Source of the DNA: Primulina eburnea
Taxonomy: Eukaryota; Streptophyta; Magnoliopsida; Lamiales; Gesneriaceae
DNA length: 64,000 bases
NCBI RefSeq assembly: GCF_022965805.1
Contig: NW_027330987.1
Coordinates: 186,001 to 250,000, forward strand
Reading direction: 5' to 3'
Of this stretch, positions 1 through 11,136 are shown one piece after another; position 1 is the first letter of the stretch; every line of letters starts with the position of its first letter. A model generated the notes under the pieces. It searched no databases. It worked only from the letters and a program-made list of their open reading frames with translations, and was not told the DNA's origin. Position numbers and translations under genes: made by a program.

Positions 1-683
1 AGTGAAGGAAAGAAACATGTGTGCCTTTGTGTATTTATCATACGTTTATTCGTTGACGATTGAAGAAGGATGACACGAAGATCCTTGGCTTGATTTCCCT
101 TGAAAATTTTGAATTTTTCTCTTCAAATATGGTGTGTGTGTGTGTGTCGTCTATATTGAGAGAGTTTTGAGAGAGTGGGCGTGAGTTATGAGTTCAAAGG
201 GTAGGGTTTTTTTTCCATATTATATAGTTAATTAATCACTAATTAATCTTAGGCCCATTATTTCTTAATTAAAATTTTAAAAATAATTTTGTTTCAATAA
301 GTTTGTGAATTTATTAGTCGGGTTGCCAAAATGTTTGTATTTTTGTTGAAAAAACAACAACGATAAAATTTACGTACCAGCGTATAAAATCATATTAAAA
401 CTCCTTATTTTCAAAAAAAAAAAACATCAATTATATTTTAAATAATTAAACAATTATTTAATAAAAACATTTTCTATTTTGCAGTCCTCGGTCTCCGTTC
501 CTCAATCGCAACTTGAATAACCCTTAAAAATACGTTTTAATGCATGTAAGTAGAAAACTACTAAAACATCATATAAACATGTCACGTAATCAATTAAGCA
601 ATTAAAATCATTTAATTAACCATTTTCATATTTCCTAGATTTGCATGCAGTTGGATTACGTCGTCTTAATTTTGAACCTTACA
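1..683 (-). mobile_element. Partial long LTR (family T1), cut by window start
   Basis: Read on the minus strand the LTR begins TGTAAGGTTC at 683 and runs off the left window edge. Its first ~450 bp align by eye with the right part of the solo LTR at 45474-46886: both share a block around CCTCGGTCTCCGTTCC (about 484-500 here, 46684-46700 there), the flanking AT-rich blocks and the same terminal TTACA on the plus strand. Only LTR sequence is visible, so the superfamily is inferred. The length and the relation to the other long LTRs here suggest Ty3/Gypsy. It interrupts the 3' end of the Sirevirus-like Copia that follows. A (TG)n run lies near 130-147. Confidence 0.75.
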
Positions 684-817
684 TTAGTTTTGTTGGCAAC
701 ACTTGGGACAACACATGCACAGTTTCATTAACAGTTCATTAAGCGATTACATTATGCATCGTGTAATCCATACTATCCTAGCATAGACATTAACATCAGA
801 GAAGGAGAAAAAAAAAC
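684..817 (-). other. Sirevirus-like 3' tail downstream of env-like frame
   Basis: Short non-coding stretch between the env-like stop codon (818-820) and the inserted LTR at 683. It contains a paired motif, TGTTGGCAACAC followed by GGGACAACAC (691-714), of a type that recurs across this element (see findings). No clear polypurine tract or LTR start can be fixed here. Confidence 0.5.
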
Positions 818-2596
818 TCAGTCGTTGAGATCTTCATCACAGTCTTCATCACCATTTTTTGTTCCCGATGGTCCAGCTTGATTAGTTTGACCTTCTTCTC
901 CTCCCTTTTTTGGCCAGAAAATACTCCTATGTCCAAAAGCATCCTATAAGCAGCCACAAGATTCTCATAGTAGGCTATGTCAGCCTTAGCTTGAAGGATA
1001 TTGGCAAGCGCATGATCGATTTGAGACTGAATTTCAGTTGTAGTGAGCTTTACAAACGCAATGAGCGGTGGAGTAGCTGTGGTGCCTTGAGATATGCCGA
1101 GATAGGGGCGTCAGTATGGGACTCAGTCCAGGGAATTTCAATCTTCCGATTTCCCTTGAGAAGTGAAAGTGCAATCTGGAACATTTCGGTGATATAAGAT
1201 AGTTGCTCATCAATATCCCGAATAAAGCCTTGAGAGACCATCGTCCCATAGATAAAACTGGGAAACGGGAGTTCAGATGCCTTGAGGCCTCCATCAGCAT
1301 ATTGAATCACTGTTTTGAACACAAGCTTCCCAAAGTTAAAGACTCCAAGTGCCCCGATGGAGTACAGAACCAATGCCTGGTGTCTGGTCACAATGGTAGT
1401 GTTGTGGACGGTGTCCAGTTGCGTATGGCCAATTTGTGGAGTACGGAGTAGAACGAGGTAAGATTGGCGGCTGACAGGCGCAGAGGATGAGATGGAAATT
1501 TTGTAAAGTGGCCCCATGTGAGTGTGGAAGTGACCATATGAATGTCTGGGGCAAGTCCATCCTCATCCTCTATTAGTGACTGTTAGTGGGAGTTTATTGT
1601 GGCATGACTAAACTCATAGATTTTGTCATGAACAAACACCTTCCCGTATTTATCAGACCTTTCATCACCTACACCAGGTGATAGATTGGAGTAGAATTAT
1701 AGCACAGGCCTTCGACTAAATGGTGTGACAGTAGAGACTGTGGAGAGGAGGTAGAATTGTTTGAGAAAGGCGAGCAAATTGTGTCTCGCAAAGACATCAG
1801 TATCGAAATTCTTTTCTTTCACGAAATCACGATGCACATATAAATGCCACTGAGCAACTGCCTGCTTAGTATAGAACTTGTCACTGAAGGCAGTAGTGAG
1901 ATCATATCCAGAGAGATCGGTGTTGTCCTCAGTGTGCTCAACATCTGGAGGAGTTGGGGAATCTGCATGGCTTTCAGTAACTGAGGAAATGGCCTCATCA
2001 GGAACTTCATCAGAACTGGGTGAAGATGCATCAAAGTCTTCACCATTGGGGAGGCTGTCAGTAGATTCTTGCATTGGCTCAGGTACTGGCTTTTCATCAC
2101 AGAGGTGTGCAGCAGATGCATGGGTTAGTTTCTTTGCTTTCTTCAGATCAGCCAACACTTGAGCCAAAGATACTTCGTCCTCATCAGACGATGTTGGCTC
2201 CTTCTGTTCAGCCAGGTGTACTGTCTCAATGGAGTTTGAAGTGGTCTCACCAGAAGAAGTAGAGACGGACTTTGCAGCATCAGTAGGTGTGGGCTTTTTT
2301 CGGGCTACTAGCTCATAATCAGCATCATCATAATCATCGTCGGAAGTATTTTCGCGGTCAAAAAGGGAGGGAACAATGAATGGTTCCCCTTTATGACGAA
2401 ATCGTTTGTTTGTGGTGAGGTCCGGATTGTAACCCCTCATCTTCTTGGATCGTCGCTTTGGAGGATAGGGCGGAACCGCACGTCTGTAAGCATCCCAATC
2501 CCAAGGGAGATTTTCAACATCCCATAAGTTTACTGGTTCCCCAGGGAGAATGGTCTCCAATGGTTTGGGTTGTGCAACCACTAGTATCAATGTCAT
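818..2596 (-). pseudogene. Env-like / plant transposon-domain protein, Sirevirus-like, broken
   Basis: Frame starting at the ATG at 2596. The N-terminal half (2596-1697) is open for 299 codons, acidic and Ser/Thr-rich, with an early PWDWDAYRRAVPPYPPKRR segment. At 1697-1699 a TAA falls between RRPVL and FYSNL, where a Glu is normally expected, so it looks like a single nonsense change. The same frame then gives FYSNLSPGVGDERSDKYGKV and continues to HATINSH before another stop. After a frameshift the domain resumes in 1517-1050 (VVTRHQ-like, then GALGVFNFGKLVF and ELPFPSFIYG), and the tail ends DEDLND-stop at 818-820. This matches the putative plant transposon/env-like domain found downstream of pol in Sireviruses. 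The function of the intact protein is unknown. Confidence 0.75.
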
Positions 2597-3821
2597 GGAT
2601 GGTTCGATAGTGGTTGTTCCTGTAGTTGTTGTGGAAGATGTACAGGAGTAGATGAAACATCGTCCTTGTGGCCCATTTCACTCCGAATGTCATGTGGGTC
2701 AAATCCCTTTCCTGCCGTGGAGTGTGAATTGAAAGTCAAGTAAAGGAAATAAGAGAGAAATTATAGATAGAAAAGCGAAATTCTAAAGGAATAATTTTTC
2801 AAGGGATTGCATAAAAATAAGGATGCCGATAATGTGAGTTAAGGGGTGTAGGAGTGTGGATTAAGAGATAACCCAATGCAATCACTGTAACGGTGACAAA
2901 ATCAGAAATTCATATGATCCTAACGATAAAAACGGAACGGAAAAATTTAGCCATTATCACATTCCTATAATTACTGAGATAATTGCATCCAAACCATTTC
3001 AAAATAATTTCCAGAATTGCAACCCACATCGTTTTGACACCACTGGCCATAAAAAATCACAAATATTAGATTTCTAGCAGAAGCTAGATTTTTGCCGAAT
3101 ATTCTATGTTTAACTACTCATATCTCATGACACAATAATATTCACAATGTTATGTTTATGCATAACCTATTTATGGCTAGTAACAAAATGAAACAAAAAT
3201 AGAAACATGAAGACAAGTATGAGATATGTTCACAGATGAGGTGTTTTCACAAATGTTGGCAACATCTTCTGACAAAACGTACAATTTCAAAATTTATTTC
3301 GATTTTCTGCACACTTAGAGGCTTGTAAGCTTTCTGATCATAGAAGCGGTAGCTCACTCACTACAAGAACGGTCTTCTTTCGGACTTCTTTAGGTAGCAT
3401 TTTTCAATTCCTTATATTTTACCTTATGTATGAAATCAGAAGAGGTAGCTCTCATACTAAAAGCACAGTCTTCATCGGAATCTTTTAGGTAGATTTTTCC
3501 AATCTTTTCTTCTAATACAGAGCATATTTATTTTTCTTTTTACTCAATTTTTTCAAGTCACCTTTCGTATGGGTCAGTGTCATAGAATACATGATCATCC
3601 CTCAACTACTTTGTGATTTAAACAGATTATTAATCATGTCCAAGTCTGTTAAGTTTGAATAGAAAAAGAAATTGTAAGTGCACCAGAAGATTATGCAACA
3701 TTATTCCCACACATCATTTCACAGTTTGAATGATGTGCAAAATTTCTAATTCCTAAAAATGCATATGCATGTTAGGTGTTGTCTGAGATATTGTAATATT
3801 CGAGACAACATCTATGAATGT
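2597..3821. other. Non-coding spacer between pol and env-like frame
   Basis: AT-rich Sirevirus-like internal DNA with no credible ORF. It holds an imperfect direct repeat (3348-3505) and paired GTTGYC/GRCAAC motifs at 3253-3278 and 3775-3812. The second forms a long imperfect hairpin with arms GTTGTCT and AGACAAC. Confidence 0.5.
3348..3505 (-). repeat. Imperfect direct repeat, two ~60-bp copies
   Basis: Two copies starting with GGTAGCTC (3348 and 3443, offset about 95 bp), both with a GTCTTC...TCGGA...TTTAGGTAG core followed by ATTTTTC. They lie in the pol/env spacer of the Copia element. No function is evident. Confidence 0.6.
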
Positions 3822-4330
3822 TTAGGTAGAACACATGTTGAGAGATTTCCTATGGTTGTACAATTTCTCAAAGTCTAATACTTTTGTGAATATATCATCC
3901 AGTTGGTTATTTGTACCCACAAATTCAATTCGAATCAATCTTTTTTCTACTAAATCTCAAATAAAGTGGTGTCTTATGTCAATATGTTTAGTTCGAGAGT
4001 GTTGCACTGGATTCTTTGAAATATTTATTGCACTAGAATTATCAGAGTACACAATTAAGATTCACTCTTAAGTCCATAGTCTTCTATCATTTGGTTCATC
4101 CACAAGAGTTGAGAACAAAAAATTCCAGCTACCACATATTCAGATTCAGCAGTTTAAAGTGAGACACAATTTTGTTTTCTACTATGCCATGAGATCAAAT
4201 AATTATCAAGATAGAAACAACCTCCAGATGTAATTTTTATATCATCTAAATCACTAGCCAAATCAGCATCAGAAAAACCTACCAAATTAGAATTGGTTTC
4301 TTGAGTGTACCATAGTCCTGGATCAATAGT
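3822..4330 (-). pseudogene. Copia RNase H domain, broken
   Basis: Minus-strand translation in pieces gives typical Copia RNase H signatures: [67 protein letters not shown] and FVGTNNQLDDIFTK. The protein ends at a TAA at 3822-3824. Stops interrupt it, for example after QNCVSL and after RHHFI. It is the C-terminus of the Sirevirus-like pol and continues directly from the RT. Confidence 0.85.
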
Positions 4331-5262
4331 TCATGCTATGTAACATAGGATACGCTTTACAGGTTTTAAATGAGAAATTTTAGGATTGGCTTGATATTTA
4401 GCACACAAGCATACACTAAACATGATGTTAAGGCGACTGGCTATCAAATACAGGAGGCTACCTATGATTTTGCGGTACAAAGTGTTGTCAACATTTTCGG
4501 CAACATCATATTTGCACAATTTTTCACTCGAGCCTATAGGAGTTCTCATGTGTTTGGTGTTTTATTTGCAAATTTCTTAACCAAAATTTTAGCACACTTA
4601 CTTTGACACAAAAAGATGTCATCATGCACTTGTTTGATTTGCAAACCTAGAAAGAAACTCAACTCACCAACCATGCCCATTTCAAAGGTAGATGACATGC
4701 ACTCAACAAAATCATCAGTATGCCATTTGGATGAAGAACCAAAGATTATATCATCAACATAAACTTGAAAAATAAGAATCTAACCTTCAGATTTCTGAAT
4801 AAAAAGAGTTTTGTCTACCTCAACTTGTTTGAAGCCAATTTCAAGTAGGTATTCTGTCAATCTCCCATACCACACATGTGATGCTTGCTTCAAGCCATAA
4901 AGTGCCTTCTTCAATTTGTATACATGATCCATATGATGTTGATCCTCAAAACTCTTAGATTGTATAACATACACTTCTTCACTCAAGATTCCATTTATAA
5001 AAGTACTTTTGACATCCATTTGAAAAAGCTTAATCTCCATATAGCATGCAATGACTAGAAATACTTGAACTGACTCAATACGAGCTACAGGAGCAAAGGT
5101 CTCATCGAAGTCAACCCCCTCAACCTGTGTGTACCCTTGAGCAACCAACCTTGCTTTGTTTCGAATGATGTTACCTAACTCATCACTTTTATTTTTGAAA
5201 ATCCATTTTCTACCAATTATATTACCATGGTCAGGAGGTGGAAACAAGTTCGACACCATCAT
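4331..5262 (-). pseudogene. Copia reverse transcriptase domain, broken
   Basis: The frame at 5262-4780 encodes the RVT_2-type RT core: GRKWIFKNKSDELGNI, NKARLVAQGYTQVEGVDFDE, TFAPVARIESVQ, FQMDVKSTFINGILSEEVYV and ALYGLKQASHVWYGRL. A stop follows at 4780-4782. The catalytic YVDDIIFGSS motif is readable just beyond it, around 4770-4740, in the same direction. The RT C-terminus is recovered at 4549-4331 (LYRKIIGSLLYLIASRLNI). RT would copy element RNA in the cytoplasmic particle. This copy has stops and frameshifts and is inactive. Confidence 0.9.
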
Positions 5263-6442
5263 TTCAAAAATAATGTTCTAGTTCATCAAGCATTGCATTA
5301 ATCCAAAATTCATCTTTTAATGCCTCATCAACATTTTTGGGTTCAAAATTGGATAGAGAACATGAAAATCTAACATGTGAGTATGTAGAGCTCATGCATA
5401 TAAGTCCATCTATCTTGCGGTAATCCACTTTTTATTTCTTTCGAGTTTGAACCTCTCCACGCATATTTCCAATTATTTGAGATGATGGATGGTTTTTCTG
5501 AATTTACTTGGAATATTTTGTCCATCATCTGCTGCATCATCATCACTGTGTTTTTTTTCCTCAGATTCAGTGTCACGTGTTGTGCTAGGTGTTGCAACAT
5601 CTGGGGCAACACCTGCATTTTTCCAATGAAAAAAGAATTTCCAGAAGGTCTTACACATCATCTTAAGATGTTTTCTTTTTGAGATCTGCACAGTCATTAA
5701 AAACAACATTTATGGATTGCATAATAGTCCTAGTTCGTAAATTAAACATGAGATAAGCTCGACTATTTGTGGCACATCCTAAAAACAAAAACTTATCACT
5801 CTTTGAATCGAATTTCGCAAGTTGATCCATGTCATTCAAAGTGTAACAAACACAACAAAAAATATAAAAATATTTAAGATTAGGCTTCTTTCCCATGATT
5901 ATTTCATAAGAAGTCATGGTTGAACTAATTCTTAAATACACCTTATTCGAAATATGGCAATCTATGTTAAGGGCCTCTGCCCAAAAATGCTTTGAAATAT
6001 TCTTTGATGCTAGCATCATCTTATCCATTTCTTGCAACGTCATGTTCTTGTATTCGGTAATGCCATTTTTTGTGGGGTTTTTGGTGCTGAGAATTCATGT
6101 GAAATTTTCATGTCACAAAAAAAATGAGAATGAAGAGTTTTCAAATTCCTTATCATGGTCAGTCCTGATCCTTTTCACCTTCAAAATGGAATTTGCGATT
6201 CTTGTGACTAACTGTTTAAACACATCGAAAGTATCTGATTTATCCGTAATGAAACTAACCCATGAAAACCGTGAGAAATCATCGACGCGTACAAAGGAGT
6301 ACTTCTTACCTCCGAAGCTTTTCACCTCTATAAGACCCATTAGATCCATGTGTAGCAATTCAAGAAAAAAATTTTTCCCAGATGATGGCAACACTAGGTG
6401 TAACACGCGAGTTTGCTTACCCTTTTGACAATCTCCGCACAT
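5263..6442 (-). pseudogene. Copia integrase domain and linker, broken
   Basis: The frame at 6442-6113 carries the end of the GAG-pre-integrase zinc region (CGDCQKGKQ) and the integrase core (LLHMDLMG with the first catalytic Asp, then RTDHDKEFEN with the second). A frameshift near 6113-6045 follows. The frame at 6043-5663 continues the core and C-terminal part (NISKHFWAEALN, TSYEIIMGKKPNLKYF, FDSKSDKFLFLGC, RTRTIMQSINVVFND). A poorly conserved acidic linker to RT follows (5662-5263) with a VAPDVATPSTT segment encoded by one of the dispersed GTTG-type motifs. The function would be integration of the cDNA. Broken. Confidence 0.88.
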
Positions 6443-7098
6443 ATATGGTATGCCAGATTAGATATTAGGCATTCCTCGTACTACATCGTACTTACATAAG
6501 TTCTTCATGGTTTTAAAATTCACATGTCCAAGTTTTTGATGTCATAGGTCGAGTTCACTAACTTGTGCATGTTTGCATGAAAGTTCTTCACCTATTTGAT
6601 AGCAGTTGTCCGAAGACCTTGTACCTGTTATATGCACATGTTAGTTTCATCAAAAACTTCAAAAGTATGTTTATCAAACTTGACAAGTAAATTATCATCA
6701 CACAATTGGCTTATAATTATTAAATTCGAATTTAATCCTTCAACATGAAGCACATTATGGAGATTTGGTAGTCCTTCAACATTCAATGTTCCCTTTCCAA
6801 CAATCCTTCCTAATTTTGCTCCCCCTCCATAGTTTACTCTACCACCCTTTTGATCAACATAGTCAATGAGATGTTCTCGTGGTCCTGTCATATGGCGTGA
6901 GCTTCCACTATCAAAGTACCAATGACCTGCAGTGTTAACTTTTAATGAAGTATAGACAACATTACAATGAGTTGTTACCTTTGGTACCCAAATTTGTCTT
7001 ACTGTAGATCGACGGTTGGAGATGTTGCAGGAAGTGTTGGGTAACATTTGGGACAATCTCCGGCTCGGTTTTTTATTCATGCAGTCATACCTGAGTTT
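6443..7098 (-). pseudogene. Copia protease and GAG-pre-integrase region, broken
   Basis: The frame at 7116-6628 (genuine from about 7098) encodes WYFDSGSSRHMTG, the Copia aspartic protease active site (DSG) and its usual following residues. Then come GGRVNYGGGAKLGRIVGKGT and VLHVEGLNSNLIIISQLC, the typical bridge to the GAG-pre-integrase domain. It stops at 6628. The upstream end is interrupted by the TRIM, after which the coding sense continues into gag. Confidence 0.88.
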
Positions 7099-7103
7099 AT
7101 AAC
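7099..7103. repeat. Target-site duplication of TRIM (left), ATAAC
   Basis: ATAAC immediately before the left TRIM LTR, matching ATAAC at 7680-7684. Confidence 0.9.
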
Positions 7104-7283
7104 TGTGATGTCCCACATCTTAAAAATGAAATATTGAAAATAAGTTTATAATGACTTACAATGTACTTCTATAGCAACTTGGGTTAATCATTTTCGTAAA
7201 GCGAGGACAAATACGAAATAGTTGCTATACGGGCCCATTGTGCAGTCACGCAGCCACGGGTCCGGGCTCAGGGCATGACAGAA

Positions 7284-7296
7284 TGGTATCAGAGCC
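7284..7296 (+). other. TRIM primer binding site (tRNA-Met initiator)
   Basis: TGGTATCAGAGCC starts 3 nt after the left LTR. It is complementary to the 3' end of plant initiator tRNA-Met. Confidence 0.9.
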
Positions 7297-7466
7297 GGTC
7301 ACCGACATGGAACACCGGGAAATAAGTGCTATGCGGAGCAAAATGCTACGTGCATGAGAGCCACCTATTGAACCTGCGGGGCAAAGTGCAATATGACGGG
7401 AGCCACCTCTTGAACCTGTAGGAGCCACCTCTAGATTCTCGGCACTGGTGGATTGAGGGGTCAGGC

Positions 7467-7498
7467 CGCGACGAGGACGTCGCGTTCTGAAGGAGGGG
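7467..7498 (+). promoter_or_regulatory. Hairpin with AGGA loop plus polypurine tract (TRIM)
   Basis: A perfect 7-bp stem CGCGACG (7467-7473) / CGTCGCG (7478-7484) with loop AGGA, followed 5 nt later by the purine-rich AAGGAGGGG that would prime plus-strand DNA. Equivalent hairpins precede the polypurine tracts of E1, E2 and E3 (see findings). The role is inferred. Confidence 0.7.
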
Positions 7499-7679
7499 TG
7501 ATTGTGATGTCCCATATCTTAAAAATGAAATATTTAAAATGAGTTTATATTGGATTACAATGGACATCTATAGCAACTTGGGTTAATCATTTTTGTAAAG
7601 CGAGGACGAATACGAAATAGTTGCTATAGGGGCCCATTGTGCAGTCACTCAGCCGCGGGCCCGGGCTCTGGGCGTGACA

Positions 7680-7684
7680 ATAAC
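7680..7684. repeat. Target-site duplication of TRIM (right), ATAAC
   Basis: ATAAC immediately after the right TRIM LTR. Confidence 0.9.
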
Positions 7685-9286
7685 AGTAGGGTCTGATTTG
7701 TCTAGGCTTGAAACAGTAATTACATACATACCTGTATTTTCTTTTCTTAGGAACAGGTGCAGCAGGTTGTCTCTTTGGTGGAGAACTTTTGACCGATGAC
7801 GTGGATTGTGACTGTGTGGATGTATCAGTTTTATCTTTCAAAAAGATAATTGATTTGAAGATTCACCAATTTCAAATACACTGTCTTTGAAACCTAATCC
7901 CTTCTTGTCATTTCTTCCCATCAAAAGTATGGATTCAAGCTTGGAAATGCTCGAATTGAACTTGGATAAAGTCTCAATTGCCTTTTGAAGCTCATCTTTG
8001 GTCTTGCCTAATTCCAAGTCTTTTTTGCTCAGGATTACTTCAAGTTTGGCAACCACATCTTTTAGTTCAGTTTTCTCCTTCATGAGAGTTGAGTTAAGTT
8101 TGTTTCTTTTAATCCAATCGGCGTACAACTCTTCATAAAACTTTTGTACACTCTCAAGAGTGACTTCTTCATCATCAGCTTCCAACTCATCATATACACT
8201 CGAACTTCCAGAAGGTGTAGATTTTAAGCAGAATGATTTTACACACGTGTTGTGTCCAGGAGTGGCAACACCTAAATGGTTCACTTGTAGCAAACGTTTT
8301 CCTGTCAATGGTGAAGTCAAGGAGGTGTGATTATCTGCATCATTGAATTTCTCCTCCTCATCAGATTCTTCATCACTTAGAAAAACATTATAGCCTATAT
8401 TGTTTCGTAATCTGTTAGCACATTCGTTGGCATAGTAACAAAAGTCATTGCATTCTCTACACTACACCGAGTCATACTTCTTCGAATTAAATTGTCCCTT
8501 GCCTTCATTCTTTAGTCGAAATTTTTGTTGGGCAGGAAGCTTTTGAGGCCTTTCAGGTGCTGGCAGACTCGGAAACCTTGACAGTTGTTCAGTATTCTTT
8601 TTGTCTCTGATCCTTTTCAAATAGTCCCCAAACTTCTTCGTAATATATGAGATAGAGTCTTCACAAAGATCTGAATCATTTACTTCTTGGGATAGTTGAA
8701 AAAGATCATTATATGAGTCATTCAAAACTTGGAATGCAATAATCTTCCCCTTTTCTTTTCCTGCATTTCCATGTTCATCTCGAAGGCGCGGAGGGAGCTT
8801 ATCAAATCTTCAAGTGCAATTAAAGTTGTATTCTACGATTCATTGATTGCACAGACTTTGATGTTTAAATGCTTAGGTAGTGATCTGATAACCTTGCTGA
8901 CTAACCTTTCATTTATTATTGGATCACCTATGCTAAAAGCTTCATTGGAAATCTATCTGAGTCGTATGTCGTAGTCCACGATAGATTCGGTTTCTTCCAT
9001 CCTTAAGTTCTCGAACTTTGATGTAAGAATTCTCAACTTCGTTCTCCTCACGCATTCAGGACATTCAAAATGCTTTTGGAGGATTTCCCAAGCATCTTTG
9101 GCAGATATACAGTTATAATTAAACTAAACATATTCAAATCGATTGAAGAGAAAATTGTATTCAATGCCTTTGAGTTGTAGTTCGAAATATGAACTTCATC
9201 GTTAGTCCAATCACTTTCTGGTTTTATCAGGTTGTCACCATGTTCGTCTATCCTCCTTGGTGGAGTCCAACCACTAACAATACGCT
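7685..9286 (-). pseudogene. Sirevirus-like gag, main part, broken
   Basis: Continues the gag begun at 24189. Pieces read on the minus strand are a UBN2-like capsid part (SGWTPPRRIDEHG near 9265-9230, then 8725-8462 with DYLKRIRDKK), a zinc-knuckle remnant CRECNDFCYYANEC downstream of a stop at 8462, and a coiled-coil segment at 8320-7838 (ESVQKFYEELYADWIK, then heptad-like Leu/Lys/Glu repeats). A basic tail follows with CNYCFKPRQIRPYC just before the TRIM, in which the usual knuckle His is lost. The long coiled coil in gag fits Sireviruses. Frameshifts and stops make it non-functional. Its 5' part was separated by the insertion of E1. Confidence 0.78.
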
Positions 9287-9291
9287 GTCAC
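9287..9291. repeat. Target-site duplication of E1 (left), GTCAC
   Basis: GTCAC before the E1 left LTR. The right copy is GTCGC (24072-24076), one mismatch, consistent with a 5-bp duplication that has since mutated. Confidence 0.7.
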
Positions 9292-9537
9292 TGTAAGGTC
9301 CGAGATTATAGAAATGATATTATTTTAAACCGAGATTATATCACTTTAATCCGAGATTTTTTAATTTACGAATTTTGGAATGATGAATTAGATTCCACAG
9401 TTTTTGTAATTAATTAGGATTGAAATTGAATTAAAAGATTGAGTGAGGACCAAATTGCAAATAAAGAAGACTTCAGGGGCTAAAGTGCAATTATGGGATT
9501 TTAGTTGGACACTTGTCTTTGCCATGTGTTTTGGACA

Positions 9538-9545
9538 TATATAAA
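9538..9545 (+). promoter_or_regulatory. TATA-like box in E1 LTR
   Basis: TATATAAA in the first sixth of the LTR. It is repeated at 22488-22495 in the other LTR. A likely core promoter by position and sequence only. Confidence 0.5.
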
Positions 9546-10283
9546 TTGTAATTCCCTTCATTCCACCAGAAACAAGACCGATACTTCAAAGTAAATTCCT
9601 CAAGTTTCCAATTGGTTTAGAAATTTGATTGTGCGTGATCCATTTATCAGAATTTAAATCCGGACACAGTACCGTACTCCTCTCGACGAGAGCTACAACT
9701 GGACGTAAGTTTTATTGATTTCTGGTATCATTTGAAAATATGATGTTGTAGAAATTTGATATAATTCATATATGATGTTCTGGACATGTTAGACATCGTA
9801 GAATCGAAGTCAGATTGAGAAACAGACTGATTATGGAATTGTTATGAATTTTTAGGGTATATTGATTTATACCAGACAGATTTGAATTGTGAATGAATTA
9901 CAGATTGTAATGGATATGTGTTATGATTTGCAATTAATATATGATGATATGGTATTGACGGGAATACTGAGATTGTGCCGTTATGTCGATGATTTGAATT
10001 AAATTCAAAAAGTAATCAGATTGGTATTGATTTAGGCAGTATATTGATATGATATTATTAATATTGCCAGTGCCAGATTGAGGGATTGGCAGAGTTTAAA
10101 TTCCAGACCGACACTACGAAAGAAAGGTATAAGTCAATGTGGTATTGGGAGATCGACTTAAGTCAGTCTAGACTTGAGTTTCCCTAAATCACATACTTTA
10201 CTTTATTGCATTGATATTGCATTGATTTGATTGATATACTTGTTCTCTTGATTTATAGATAGCAGGTATCAGACGGGAAATCT

Positions 10284-10594
10284 TGTGACAGAAGTGCCTG
10301 ATAGTGGTGGGATCGCCACGGGCACATTGCACGATGTCACAGGATAGTGTAGACATCTTGGGACGGAAGTGCCTGACAGTGGCGGGATTGCCACGGGTAC
10401 GTTGCACGATGTCTCAAGATGGGTTATTAGCGATAGAGCTACAGTCCGTGACGGATAGGTCAGGACACCGGATGTTTGGTTATATCGAGTAATAGGATTG
10501 GAATTCTTCTATTCCGGAATTCGATATAAGAACATCATATTTGGTTATATCGAGTAATAGGAACAGAGTTCCTTCTATTACGGAATTCGATATA
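10284..10594 (+). repeat. Tandem hairpin units in E1 LTR (four hairpins)
   Basis: Unit 1 is a three-tier hairpin: TGTGACA (10284) with TGTCACA (10335), GTGCC (10294) with GGCAC (10321), GTGG (10304) with CCAC (10316). Unit 2 repeats it 75 bp on (GTGCC 10369, GTGGC 10379, GCCAC 10390). Units 3 and 4 are a second pair 65 bp apart, with arms TATATCGA/TCGATATA at 10481/10521 and 10546/10587. The other LTR has the same array at 23234-23544. Confidence 0.75.
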
Positions 10595-11124
10595 GGAATA
10601 CCACATTTGGAAACCGAGATCCCTAGACTAGGTTTGAGTCTAGTCTGAATGATAGAGTTATGATCATTGTCGACAGTCTATGATTGTTTATGTTCAGATT
10701 TTGATACATATATCTGTTACCTGATTACATGCTTTATATTTGTTTATATGATTGCATGTTTCGTTGATTTATACTGGGATTTATTCTCACCGGAGTTATC
10801 CGGCTGTTGTCTTGTCTGTATGTGTACATGACAACAGGTGGGACAGGATCAGGGTCCAGAAGATGAGGAGAGATCGTGATAGAGTGGAGACTTCGGACTT
10901 GGATGTATATAGGGTTTTGACACTTGATATTTAGATGTTGAACCTTAGTTTTACTGATTTGTAGACGATACAGGACTTGTACTTTATTTTATACTGAGTT
11001 GTATATTAGTTGATTTCACTACGTTCCGCATTTTAAAAAAAAAAATTAGACCCTGTTTTATAATTGATTAATTAGTCCCAACGATGATTAAGAACTTGAT
11101 TAGCGTCCGGGTCCCCACAACAGG

Positions 11125-11136
11125 TGGTATCAGAGC
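11125..11136 (+). other. E1 primer binding site (tRNA-Met initiator)
   Basis: TGGTATCAGAGC, 5 nt after the LTR end at 11119. It fixes the element as plus-strand. Confidence 0.92.

Larger units (their letters stand above)
7104..7679 (+). mobile_element. TRIM (terminal-repeat retrotransposon in miniature)
   Basis: A 576-bp element with two 177-bp LTRs (7104-7280 and 7503-7679), each starting TGTGATGTCCCA and ending TGACA. It has a 222-bp internal part, a PBS matching initiator tRNA-Met (TGGTATCAGAGCC, 7284-7296) and a polypurine tract (AAGGAGGGG, about 7490-7498) next to the 3' LTR. It is flanked by perfect 5-bp duplications (ATAAC). The interior has no coding capacity, so it must be mobilised in trans. 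No 5S rRNA-like sequence was noticed, so it does not look like Cassandra. The LTRs differ at roughly ten to fifteen positions by eye. It sits in the zinc-knuckle/protease junction of the Copia element. Confidence 0.92.
9292..11119 (+). repeat. E1 5' LTR
   Basis: Starts TGTAAGGTCC and ends GTCCCCACA, 1828 bp. The near-identical partner is at 22242-24071. It contains a TATA-like box (9538-9545) and tandem hairpin units (10284-10594). Confidence 0.93.

Noticed and set aside
7104..7679. Cassandra-type TRIM
   Set aside because: No 5S rRNA-like sequence noticed in the 177-bp LTRs.
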